Position numbers and translations under genes: made by a program. Under the pieces are notes generated by a model. The model had not been told where the DNA came from and did not search any database. It was given only the letters and a program-made list of their open reading frames with translations. Positions 26,570 through 33,744 of a DNA stretch of 50,471 nucleotides are shown here, piece after piece. The DNA is taken from contig JBGFRR010000110.1 in the NCBI GenBank assembly GCA_041695045.1, positions 1-50,471 of the forward strand. The letters run 5' to 3'. Within the stretch, counting starts at the first letter, position 1; each line of letters opens with the position of its first letter. The stretch is from JBGFRR01 sp041695045 (GTDB lineage Bacteria; Bacteroidota; Ignavibacteria; UBA10030).

Positions 26570-27258
26570 ACAGATTGCTCCTCCACCGTTCGTGCGACGG
26601 GTTGTTCCTCCGGCATCATGAAGATGAGACCGATGTAGAGAAGTAGACCAAGCCCTACCGACATCAGGGTAAATAAGACAAAGAGGAGACGAATGACTGT
26701 GGAATCAATGCTGAAGTACGCACCCAAGCCGCCACACACACCGAACAACTTCCGGTCGGCGACCGAACGCTCGAGTCGACGGCGTGTTGGCGGTGTTGGC
26801 TCCGGAGTCGTCGCCGTTGAGCCTTCCGTGGATGCTGGCGGCTCACCACGTGATTCGGGCTTCGGTCGCATAATCAAGTACAGGCCCAACAACACGAGGC
26901 TCACGGGCAATGCATAGGACCACGCAAATCGGAAAAGAGAACGGAACGAAATGAAGCCAAGGTTGTCCAACAGGAATCCCATGCCAAGCGCAACGAGCGC
27001 AATGCCGATGAAACGCATCAGGTTCTCGTCAGCCTGGCTCGAGGTGGCTTGTCCCGCAACCGGCGCTTGGGGATTCAGGGGGATGACGAAGATACAGACG
27101 ATGTAGGCGATGAATCCCCAGCCGCCAAAAACGGTAAAGAGGATCCAGAGTATGCGTACGAGCGCCGGGTCGACATCAAAGTACTCCGCTATCCCGCCGC
27201 AGACGCCGGCAATCATGCGGTTGGTTTGACTGCGGTAGAGCTTTCTCTCGTTTGCCAT
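26566..27258 (-). CDS. Tandem PspC-domain membrane protein
   Basis: 230 residues with two PspC domains. The first (about 5-60) has KLYRSQTNRMIAGVCGGIA and FDVDPALVRILWILFTVF; the second (about 160-215) has ADRKLFGVCGGLGAYFSID and IRLLFVLFTL. Two extra membrane helices lie between. PspC is the membrane sensor of the phage shock response in other bacteria; here no pspA or transcription factor is adjacent. The ATG at 27258 has AGGAGG about nine bases upstream. It is coupled to the DUF5668 gene. Confidence 0.9.
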   Translation of the reverse strand: MANERKLYRSQTNRMIAGVCGGIAEYFDVDPALVRILWILFTVFGGWGFIAYIVCIFVIPLNPQAPVAGQATSSQADENLMRFIGIALVALGMGFLLDNLGFISFRSLFRFAWSYALPVSLVLLGLYLIMRPKPESRGEPPASTEGSTATTPEPTPPTRRRLERSVADRKLFGVCGGLGAYFSIDSTVIRLLFVLFTLMSVGLGLLLYIGLIFMMPEEQPVARTVEEQSV

Positions 27259-27385
27259 ACTGGGGCCTCCTATACGTTTATTCAGCTAACCTCTCACCTT
27301 ACGCTCAGACGGTGAGAATGTTTCGCCGTTGTCCTAATCATGCCGCACCTGTTCACCAAGCACGAGCCTGGCTGTACAAAATGAT

Positions 27386-27412
27386 GTAGGGCGAGAAGTC
27401 TTCTCGCCCTAC
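27386..27412. repeat. Perfect 27-bp hairpin
   Basis: GTAGGGCGAGAAG, one base, then CTTCTCGCCCTAC: a 13-bp perfect inverted repeat. It lies in the 280-base gap between frr and the PspC gene, which otherwise shows nothing recognisable. It is likely a dispersed palindrome rather than a terminator, since no T-run follows on either side. Confidence 0.6.
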
Positions 27413-27538
27413 GTTGGAGTTGCATCAACATACTGAATTGTTAGGATCCCAAACCTGCACAACGCTGTAGATTGAATTTTTTTGTAACAGCCACGCTTCA
27501 ACTCATGTCAGACTGTTTCCTGCATTCTGTGGTCTGCC

Positions 27539-28108
27539 TTACACTTCCATAATCTCTTTCTCTTTCAATACGAGGAGTGTGTCGATGTCCTTGATGTGTT
27601 TGTCCGTAAGTTTCTGCACCTCTTGCTCGGAGCGCTTCCGCTCGTCTTCGGGCATGTGAAACTCCTTCTCCGCCTTCTTCAAATGCTCGATGGCGTCGCG
27701 TCGGACATTGCGGACGGCGATCTTCCCCTCTTCCCCGAATTTCCGCACGAGCTTCACCAGTTCCTTGCGGCGTTCTTCGTTCAGCGGCGGGATGGGGACT
27801 CGAATCACCGAGCCGTCGTTCGTGGGGTTCAGGCCGAGATTGGCAGTGAGCACCGCTTTTTCGATCGGGCCAACCATACTTTTCTCCCACGGCTGGATCG
27901 AAATGGTGTGCACATCCGGCGTGCTGACGTTGGCAACTTGATTCAGCGGCATCATCGAACCGTAGTAGTCTACCTTGATGCCGTCGAGCAGCGCGGTCGT
28001 CGCCTTGCCGGTGCGGATACGGATCAATTCTTCCCGCACAACTTCTACCGCTTTCGTCATGCGGTCATCGGCGTTCTTCAGGATTTCTTTCGAGGTCTTG
28101 AACTGCAT
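27539..28108 (-). CDS. frr: Ribosome recycling factor
   Basis: Splits post-termination ribosomes together with EF-G. 189 residues, standard length. Marks: RIRTGKATTALLDGIKVDYYG (split here as RTGKA and VDYYGS), PLNQVANVSTPD, SIQPWEKS, GLNPTNDGSVIRVPIPPL and ERRKELVKLVRK. It closes the rplM-rpsI-rpsB-tsf-pyrH-frr set, 48 bases after pyrH, the classic bacterial order. Confidence 0.97.
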   Translation of the reverse strand: MQFKTSKEILKNADDRMTKAVEVVREELIRIRTGKATTALLDGIKVDYYGSMMPLNQVANVSTPDVHTISIQPWEKSMVGPIEKAVLTANLGLNPTNDGSVIRVPIPPLNEERRKELVKLVRKFGEEGKIAVRNVRRDAIEHLKKAEKEFHMPEDERKRSEQEVQKLTDKHIKDIDTLLVLKEKEIMEV

Positions 28109-28156
28109 AGTGTCCTCCGATGCATGGATTCAAGATGTGACGTCGGGATACGAAGG

Positions 28157-28882
28157 TCAGACAAGCTCACTGACGCGTGAGCCAACGGCCTCGCCCAACA
28201 CCAGCCGTCGCAGGTTCCCCTGTTTGTTGATGTTGAAAACGAGAATGGGAAGCTGATTCTCTTTGCACAGCGTAATAGCCGTCAGGTCCATGACGCGGAG
28301 ATTGTTCTTGAGGACGTCGGTGTAGGAAATTTCGGGGAAATGAATCGCCGCCGTGTTCTTCTCGGGATCGCTATCGTAGATGCCATCCACTCGCGTGCCT
28401 TTGATGATCACGTCCGCTTCAATCTCGATAGCACGCAGCGCGGCGGCAGTGTCGGTGGTAAAGTACGGATTACCTGTGCCCGCCGCAAAAATGACGATGC
28501 GCCCTTTTTCGAGATGACGAATCGCGCGTCGACGGATGAACGGCTCGGCGATCCGCTCCATGTTGATGGCCGTGAGACAGCGCGTGTAGAGGCCCTTCTG
28601 TTCAAGCGCACTCTGCAGTGCAAGAGCGTTGATGACGGTAGCGAGCATGCCCATGTGGTCGCCTGTTACCTTATCGATGCCGTCCGTGGAATCCTCGACG
28701 CCGCGATAGATGTTGCCGCCGCCGATGACGATGCCGACCTCGACACCCAGCTCTTTCACCGAGCGTATTTCCTCCGCGTAGCGGCTGAGCACCGGCGGGT
28801 CGATACCGTACGGTCGGTCGCCCATGAGCGCTTCGCCACTGAGCTTGAGGAGGATGCGTTTGTATGTGAGACTGTTGGTCAT
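28157..28882 (-). CDS. pyrH: Uridylate kinase (UMP kinase)
   Basis: Phosphorylates UMP to UDP in pyrimidine synthesis; bacterial type, hexameric amino-acid-kinase fold. 241 residues. Marks: LLKLSGEALMGD near the N-terminus, VIGGGNIYRG, DHMGMLATVINALAL and GTGNPYFTTDTAAALRA. It lies directly after an intrinsic terminator that follows tsf, so its expression must depend on read-through or on another promoter not obvious in the 48-base gap. Confidence 0.97.
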   Translation of the reverse strand: MTNSLTYKRILLKLSGEALMGDRPYGIDPPVLSRYAEEIRSVKELGVEVGIVIGGGNIYRGVEDSTDGIDKVTGDHMGMLATVINALALQSALEQKGLYTRCLTAINMERIAEPFIRRRAIRHLEKGRIVIFAAGTGNPYFTTDTAAALRAIEIEADVIIKGTRVDGIYDSDPEKNTAAIHFPEISYTDVLKNNLRVMDLTAITLCKENQLPILVFNINKQGNLRRLVLGEAVGSRVSELV

Positions 28883-28897
28883 TGTTCGGTATGGGCG

Positions 28898-28924
28898 TAA
28901 AAAATCCCGTCAGCGACGGGATTT
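28898..28924 (-). terminator. Intrinsic terminator between tsf and pyrH
   Basis: Read on the minus strand: AAATCCCGTC, loop GCT, GACGGGATTT, then more T before ACG. It is a 10-bp GC-rich stem with a U-tract, right after the tsf stop. It would separate or attenuate pyrH-frr from the ribosomal part. Confidence 0.75.
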
Positions 28925-28930
28925 CCAACA

Positions 28931-29548
28931 TCATGACCGGCCATCATCACCAAGCTGAAACCGCATGTAGCGGCGGATGGCAATCTTCTCTCCAACCTTG
29001 CCGGTGGCTTCATCCAACAGATCCTTGATCGTCTTGCCGGAATCTTTGATGAAGCTCTGCTCAAGCAAGCAGACCTCTTGAAAATATTTTTCCAGACGCC
29101 CCTGGGCAATCTTTTCAGCAATCGGCTCGGGTTTACCTTCGTTGATCGCCTGCTGCTTGTAGATTTCGATTTCTTTCTGAATCACATCCTGGCTGATCTG
29201 GTCGCGGGAGACATACTGCGGGCTCATGGCAGCAATCTGCATCGCAATGTCGTGCGCAAGCTGTTTGAAGTCGGGAGTCTTCGCCACGAAGTCGGTTTCG
29301 CAGTTGAGCTCCACCATCGCGCCGATGCGTCCGCCGGCGTGAATATAGGCTTCCACCACCCCTTGATTCGTTTCACGGTCGGCTCGTTGGGAAGCCATTG
29401 CCGCGCCCTTCTTGCGAAGGTACTCGACCGCTTTTTCCATATCGCCGCCGGTCTCCTCCAGTGCGCGCTTGCAGTCCATCATGCCGGCGCCGGTCTTGTC
29501 TCGAAGTTGTTTAACGAGTTCACTCGGAATTGCTGTCATGGTTGACAC
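28931..29548 (-). CDS. tsf: Elongation factor Ts (short form)
   Basis: Exchanges GDP on EF-Tu. 205 residues, near the length of the Thermus protein (about 196) and much shorter than the E. coli type (about 283), so much of the second core subdomain and coiled coil is absent. Marks: VKQLRDKTGAGMMDCKRAL near the start and VELNCETDFVAKT, the EF-Tu contact motif. I take the GTG at 29548, with GGAG six bases upstream; an ATG nine bases later is too far from it. Confidence 0.95.
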   Translation of the reverse strand: MSTMTAIPSELVKQLRDKTGAGMMDCKRALEETGGDMEKAVEYLRKKGAAMASQRADRETNQGVVEAYIHAGGRIGAMVELNCETDFVAKTPDFKQLAHDIAMQIAAMSPQYVSRDQISQDVIQKEIEIYKQQAINEGKPEPIAEKIAQGRLEKYFQEVCLLEQSFIKDSGKTIKDLLDEATGKVGEKIAIRRYMRFQLGDDGRS

Positions 29549-29584
29549 ACGGATCTCCTGTTATTCTCCAGATCTTCGTTTGGG

Positions 29585-30337
29585 TTACGCCCTTGCTCTC
29601 TCGTGATGCTCTGCCGCCTCTTGCTCCTCGGCTTCCAGTGCACGTTGTGCCGCTACGCGCTCCGCCCCCTCTACCACCGCATCTGCAACGGCTTTGGTGA
29701 TGAGCTGGATAGACTTCAACGCATCGTCGTTCGCCGGAATCGGGAAATCGATCAACTCCGGGTCGCAGTTCGTATCAACAATGGCAACGACCGGAATGTT
29801 GAGTCGATTTGCTTCCCGCACGGCAATGGCTTCCTTCTTCACGTCGACGACATAGAGAAGGCCGGGGAGTCGCGACATTTCCACAACACCGTTCAGCACT
29901 TTTTGCAGCTTCTCCCGTTCGCGGGAAAGGAACAAACGCTCTTTCTTGGTGAGGTTTTCGAACGTCCCGTCGCTTTCCATCTTGTCGATGTTCGTCAGCC
30001 GCTTCACGCTCTTCCGGATTGTCGAGAAGTTCGTGAGCATCCCTCCTAACCAACGCTCGGTCACGTAGAACGCACCGCACCGTTTGGCATGTTCCTCTAC
30101 CACTTCCTTTGCCTGCTTTTTCGTGGCGACGAAGAGCGGTTTCTTTCCCTCCGCAACGATGTTCGAAACGGCGTTGCAGGCGGCGTCGAGCAGTTCCTGG
30201 GTTTTCTTGAGGTCGATGATGTGAATCCCGTTCCGCTCCATGAAGACATAGGGCTTCATCTTGGGATTCCATCGGCGGGTCAGGTGCCCGAAGTGCGCAC
30301 CCGCGGCGAGCAGAGCTTCTAACTCTACACGTGGCAT
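29585..30337 (-). CDS. rpsB: 30S ribosomal protein S2
   Basis: 250 residues. Marks: LLAAGAHFGHLTRRWNPKM, GIHIIDLKKT, ERWLGGMLTNFSTI and VAIVDTNCDPELIDFPIPAN, all usual for S2. An acidic/Arg tail rich in Ala and Glu extends past the core. The ATG at 30337 has AAGGA eight bases upstream; an in-frame extension upstream has no S2 resemblance. A 122-base gap separates it from the retropepsin-like gene, room for its own control signal, though none is clear. Confidence 0.97.
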   Translation of the reverse strand: MPRVELEALLAAGAHFGHLTRRWNPKMKPYVFMERNGIHIIDLKKTQELLDAACNAVSNIVAEGKKPLFVATKKQAKEVVEEHAKRCGAFYVTERWLGGMLTNFSTIRKSVKRLTNIDKMESDGTFENLTKKERLFLSREREKLQKVLNGVVEMSRLPGLLYVVDVKKEAIAVREANRLNIPVVAIVDTNCDPELIDFPIPANDDALKSIQLITKAVADAVVEGAERVAAQRALEAEEQEAAEHHERARA

Positions 30338-30459
30338 ACTGCTTCCTTCCGTTTGGTTGCGAACGGCTATTCCCGTCCTCTTCGTCCGGAATCTCGTTCC
30401 GATCATTGATCGGAGCGGGACACCGCCGGCCGAATCGGGGAATATGATTGATTGAACAA

Positions 30460-30846
30460 CTACTGTTGATTACTGGATACTACATGAGCCGCAAGGATCA
30501 TCGGCAGCTCTCTTAACTCTCGTTTCAGGGGATCAAGCGAGAGGCCCAATGCTTCAAGCGTCAACGCACCTAAGAGTGTACTATCTCCCTCTTCTCCAAA
30601 AATAACATCAGCGCCGCCGATACGATCTTTGTACCGGAAAAGGGCCGCACCCTTTTTTCGAACGATCTTATCGCCATTCGCTAGCCGGAACTCCTCTTCC
30701 TTGAGCGGTTTGATTCCTAATTTTTTGAGAATGGCGGCCGGAACGACGGAGTAGATTGCACCTGAATCGACGAGGAATTCAAGCTTGACCATCTTCTTCG
30801 GGTGAGCAATGTTCCCCACCTCGACTGTCAAGACCGTCAATCTCAT
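30460..30846 (-). CDS. Retropepsin-like aspartic protease domain protein
   Basis: 128 residues. The motif FLVDSGAIYSVVP (about 24-36) is the DSGA catalytic loop of single-domain retroviral-type aspartyl proteases, which dimerise to form the active site. A later LLGALTLEALGL matches the hydrophobic LG(x)xxLE segment that follows in this family. No signal peptide, so it acts in the cytoplasm. The ATG at 30846 has AGGAG seven bases upstream. It is inserted between rpsI (23 bases) and rpsB; it is not part of the usual operon. Target unknown. Confidence 0.82.
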   Translation of the reverse strand: MRLTVLTVEVGNIAHPKKMVKLEFLVDSGAIYSVVPAAILKKLGIKPLKEEEFRLANGDKIVRKKGAALFRYKDRIGGADVIFGEEGDSTLLGALTLEALGLSLDPLKRELRELPMILAAHVVSSNQQ

Positions 30847-30869
30847 TGCAGACTCCTCGGCTGTACGAA

Positions 30870-31256
30870 TTATCGCTTCGAGAACTGGAAGCGTTTGCGG
30901 GCTTTCTTCTGCCCGTACTTCTTGCGTTCGACCATGCGCGGATCGCGTGTCAGCAATCCGGCTGCACGGAGCGAAGAGCGGACGTCTTCGTCGATGCCGA
31001 CAAGCGACCGGGCGATAGCAAGCCGCACGGCTCCCGCCTGCCCCGTCGGGCCGCCTCCCTCGACGCGCACGTGCACGTCGTACCGGCCTGCCGTCGATGT
31101 CACGTTGAACGGCTTGAGAACCTCCTGGCGGAGAAGTTCAATCGGAAAATACTCTTCGACGGGACGGCCGTTGACGGTGACCCTGCCCGACCCTTCTGTC
31201 AACTTCACACGGGCAACCGCAGTTTTGCGTCGCCCAACAACTACGATTGGTCGCAT
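30870..31256 (-). CDS. rpsI: 30S ribosomal protein S9
   Basis: 128 residues. Marks: GRRKTAVARVKLTEGSG near the start, GGGPTGQAGAVRLAIARSL in the middle, and the basic end KKYGQKKARKRFQFSKR, whose tail reaches the ribosomal P site. It follows rplM by 22 bases, the standard pair. Confidence 0.98.
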   Translation of the reverse strand: MRPIVVVGRRKTAVARVKLTEGSGRVTVNGRPVEEYFPIELLRQEVLKPFNVTSTAGRYDVHVRVEGGGPTGQAGAVRLAIARSLVGIDEDVRSSLRAAGLLTRDPRMVERKKYGQKKARKRFQFSKR

Positions 31257-31278
31257 GGAACAATGTCCTCTGTCTGAA

Positions 31279-31719
31279 TTAAACCGGTAATACCTGAGGC
31301 TGCTGTGCGGTGTGGGGATGATTGGGACCGCGATAGACCTTTAACTTCTTGATAATCCTTCTCCCCAATCGGTTGTGCGGAAGCATGCCCTTCACGGCGT
31401 GCTCGAACACATGCTCGGGACGGGTCTGCAGAAGCTCCTTGACGGAACGGAACCGCGCACCGCCGGGATAGCCGGTATTGTGATACAACTCTTTCAACTC
31501 CGTGCGCTTGCCCGTGAGTTTCACCCGCTCAGCATTGATCACGACGACAAAGTCGCCAACATCGAAGTTCGGCGTGAACTGCGGCTTGTGTTTGCCGCGA
31601 AGGACGCGTGCAACCTCGGAAGCGACGCGCCCTAATGTCTTGCCCGCCGCATTGACGACGTACCACGTTCGTTCAACTTCTTCCGTCTTGAAGAATTTTG
31701 TTACCCTACTTGTTTCCAC
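31279..31719 (-). CDS. rplM: 50S ribosomal protein L13
   Basis: 146 residues. Marks: WYVVNAAGKTLGRVASEVA, HKPQFTPNFDVGDFVVVINA, HNTGYPGG and VKGMLPHNRLGRR. The start is a GTG at 31719, with GGAGG eight bases upstream; it fits the L13 length. First gene of the translation operon, about 50 bases after a near-consensus promoter. Confidence 0.97.
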   Translation of the reverse strand: METSRVTKFFKTEEVERTWYVVNAAGKTLGRVASEVARVLRGKHKPQFTPNFDVGDFVVVINAERVKLTGKRTELKELYHNTGYPGGARFRSVKELLQTRPEHVFEHAVKGMLPHNRLGRRIIKKLKVYRGPNHPHTAQQPQVLPV

Positions 31720-31776
31720 CGCAAAAACCTCCACAATTTGAAGAAAACCGCCCGATGGTTGTTCAAAAAGCTGTTC

Positions 31777-31805
31777 AATATACCGAAACAAGCAAAGAAT
31801 GTCAA
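31777..31805 (-). promoter_or_regulatory. Near-perfect sigma-70 promoter of the rplM operon
   Basis: Minus strand TTGACA (31805-31800), exactly 17 bases, TATATT (31782-31777). The predicted start near 31770 leaves a leader of about 50 bases with a GGAGG site. This is the strongest promoter match in the window, fitting for ribosomal proteins. Confidence 0.75.
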
Positions 31806-31898
31806 TGTAATATTCTCGGGAAAAATCAACGCACGAGGATCAGCGTGTCAACAACCGATGCAACGCTCCGCGTGGTAGAAGCTGCGGCCCAACGAACC

Positions 31899-32186
31899 CT
31901 ACTCCACATGCTTGAAGCCATCTTCAAGTTGACATCTGATCAACTCGGAGTACATCGGTGCACCTAAAGAGCCTAAAGGATCCTCTTTATTGTCTCGCAG
32001 TAGCTTATTCACAACGGTTTGGGGGTCGCTCTTCTTGCGCCTGGCAACTTCCAAAATAAATCGAGAAACGTCTTCATCGAGGTAACCGGGAAGCCTCAAT
32101 CGGACATTGGCTTGATAAAACTTCCCCCGTACACCCTTGGAAAAATCGTATTCGCGTTTCGTCCTGCTCGCCTTGTTCTCCTCCAT
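31899..32186 (-). CDS. Small antitoxin-like protein (YDFSKGVRGKF type)
   Basis: 95 residues. The stretch EYDFSKGVRGKFYQ (about 12-25) is typical of short antitoxin-like proteins found in toxin-antitoxin loci. LPGYLDEDVSRFILEVARRK and a following DPQTVVNKLLR helix look like a ribbon-helix-helix core. Its ATG overlaps the nucleotidyltransferase stop as TAATG. It could be the DNA-binding autoregulator of the HEPN-MNT unit or an antitoxin that lost its own toxin. Family-level call only. Confidence 0.65.
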   Translation of the reverse strand: MEENKASRTKREYDFSKGVRGKFYQANVRLRLPGYLDEDVSRFILEVARRKKSDPQTVVNKLLRDNKEDPLGSLGAPMYSELIRCQLEDGFKHVE

Positions 32187-32509
32187 TATTGAAACGCCAC
32201 CTCAATGCCTTCCTGCCGAACTGCCTCAAGCAGAGGAGAGCTTTCATCCACTTCAAACCGTTGTTCTCCAACGACAACAGGCTCAATCTTATAATCCACT
32301 ACTTTTGTTAACGCCCAGATGCGCCCAATGTACTGATCGCCATCACCATCGAATGCGGGAGAGATGAGAAGCAAATCGATGTCACTGGACTCGGTCTGGG
32401 TTCCTGTTGCGTAACTTCCAAACAGTATTGCTCTTGTCACCGGAATCCCATCAGCCAGGAGGGCGTGCAGATAGCTTCGTATTACTTCTAGAGTTGCTCG
32501 ATTAACCAT
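32186..32509 (-). CDS. MNT-domain minimal nucleotidyltransferase (HEPN antitoxin)
   Basis: 107 residues. AILFGSYATGTQTESSDIDL (about 27-46) gives an exact GS-X10-DxD catalytic motif; a third acidic residue is likely in VVDYKIEPVVV near 70. In characterised HEPN-MNT systems this protein AMPylates the HEPN toxin and so silences it. It overlaps the HEPN gene by 22 bases, the normal arrangement. Looks intact. Confidence 0.88.
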   Translation of the reverse strand: MVNRATLEVIRSYLHALLADGIPVTRAILFGSYATGTQTESSDIDLLLISPAFDGDGDQYIGRIWALTKVVDYKIEPVVVGEQRFEVDESSPLLEAVRQEGIEVAFQ

Positions 32510-32865
32510 CGTAATCGATCCTGCGTTTGTCGAAAAAGAACGTCGGCTTCAGTTTGCGAAATCACGAGAGGAATCGTCTCCGGGTATCGACCTTCCAACT
32601 GATACTTCATGAGTTTTCCTAACAAGTCTTCTGACAACTGATCCGCGTCAATCCCGCATTTTGAGATGAAGAAGAACAGATTATGTGTCCTTGGCGCGGC
32701 TGCTCTGTTCGTCTTCACATAATGAGCCTTCAACGCTTTTTCAATGCTCAGATGACAGAAGAAGAGACCTTCCCGAAGTTTCTTGTTGGAAATCAGCACC
32801 TCGGCAGTATCGAGATCAGATAGTGCCGCTTGTTTCCAATACTGAATCTGCTTTTCAACATTCAT
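32488..32865 (-). CDS. HEPN-domain toxin
   Basis: 125 residues, all helical. YWKQAALSDLDTAEVLI, LFFCHLSIEKALKAHYV and PRTHNLFFF match the HEPN family (four-helix bundle; the Arg-His area around APRTHNL is the usual RNase site). HEPN proteins act as RNases controlled by the MNT partner that follows. The ATG at 32865 overlaps the lipA stop as ATGA, so the toxin is translationally coupled to lipoate synthase, an unusual link. Confidence 0.87.
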   Translation of the reverse strand: MNVEKQIQYWKQAALSDLDTAEVLISNKKLREGLFFCHLSIEKALKAHYVKTNRAAAPRTHNLFFFISKCGIDADQLSEDLLGKLMKYQLEGRYPETIPLVISQTEADVLFRQTQDRLRWLIEQL

Positions 32866-33743
32866 TCCACACATCGCTCCGCGTGGTAGGAACTCCGAAC
32901 AAGCGGACCCGACTCCACATGCTTGAAGCCCATCTTCATTCCAACCTCTCGATACATCCGAAACTCATCGGGATGAACATAGCGGTCGATCGGCAGGTGA
33001 TCTTTTGTGGGCTGAAGGTATTGACCAATCGTCAGAATGTCACAGTTCACCGCGTGAACGTCCTTCATCACGTCGAGAACTTCATCGGGTCTCTCCCCAA
33101 TCCCGACCATGAGTCCCGTCTTTGTCAAGAAACCGCGTTTCTTCGAGCGCTCCAGAACCTCAAGCGACTGATGGTACTTTGCTTGAGGCCGAACAGTCAG
33201 ATACAAGCGTGGGACGGTTTCGAGATTGTGGTTGAGAATGTCGGGACGAGCATCGAGCACGATGTTCAGCGCCTCTTCGCTTCCCTTGAAATCAGGAATG
33301 AGCACCTCAACACGACATTCTGGTACGCGGCGGCGGATTTCGCGAATGGTCTCGGCAAAAATCGGAGCGCCGCCATCCTGCCGCTCATCACGATTCACCG
33401 ACGTAATGACGGCATGCCGAATACCGAGCAGTTGCACCGTCTCGGCAACACGATAGGGCTCATCCCAATCAAGACCTTCTGCAGGTTTGCCGGTTTTCAC
33501 AGCACAAAAGCCACACGAGCGCGTGCAGATATCCCCAAGGATCATGAACGTCGCCGTGCCGGCGTTCCAGCACTCGCCCATGTTCGGGCAGCGCGCTTCC
33601 TCGCACACCGTATGCAGGCGGTGCGCGTCGATAATGTTCTTGAGATGCGCGTAGTTCTCGCCTCCCGGAATTTTGGCTTTCAACCACACCGGCCTTCGCG
33701 GCTTCGGCTCTTCAACAGGTATTTCCTGGATAATGTATTCCAC
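32862..33743 (-). CDS. lipA: Lipoyl synthase
   Basis: Radical-SAM enzyme inserting two sulfurs into octanoylated E2 subunits. 293 residues. The auxiliary cluster Cys set is seen in CEEARCPNMGECW, the radical-SAM site in CTRSCGFCAVKTG, and the conserved RSSYHA end in GPLVRSSYHAERC. All are intact. The start is a GTG at 33743, one base after the E2 stop. Its substrate is the lipoyl domain of the E2 gene just upstream; lipB lies in the same operon. Confidence 0.96.
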   Translation of the reverse strand: MEYIIQEIPVEEPKPRRPVWLKAKIPGGENYAHLKNIIDAHRLHTVCEEARCPNMGECWNAGTATFMILGDICTRSCGFCAVKTGKPAEGLDWDEPYRVAETVQLLGIRHAVITSVNRDERQDGGAPIFAETIREIRRRVPECRVEVLIPDFKGSEEALNIVLDARPDILNHNLETVPRLYLTVRPQAKYHQSLEVLERSKKRGFLTKTGLMVGIGERPDEVLDVMKDVHAVNCDILTIGQYLQPTKDHLPIDRYVHPDEFRMYREVGMKMGFKHVESGPLVRSSYHAERCVE

Positions 33744-33744
33744 G

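Noticed and set aside
27386..27412. Terminator of frr or of the PspC operon
   Set aside because: The stem is perfect, but no T-run follows on either strand and it is more than 120 bases from the frr stop; listed as a repeat instead.
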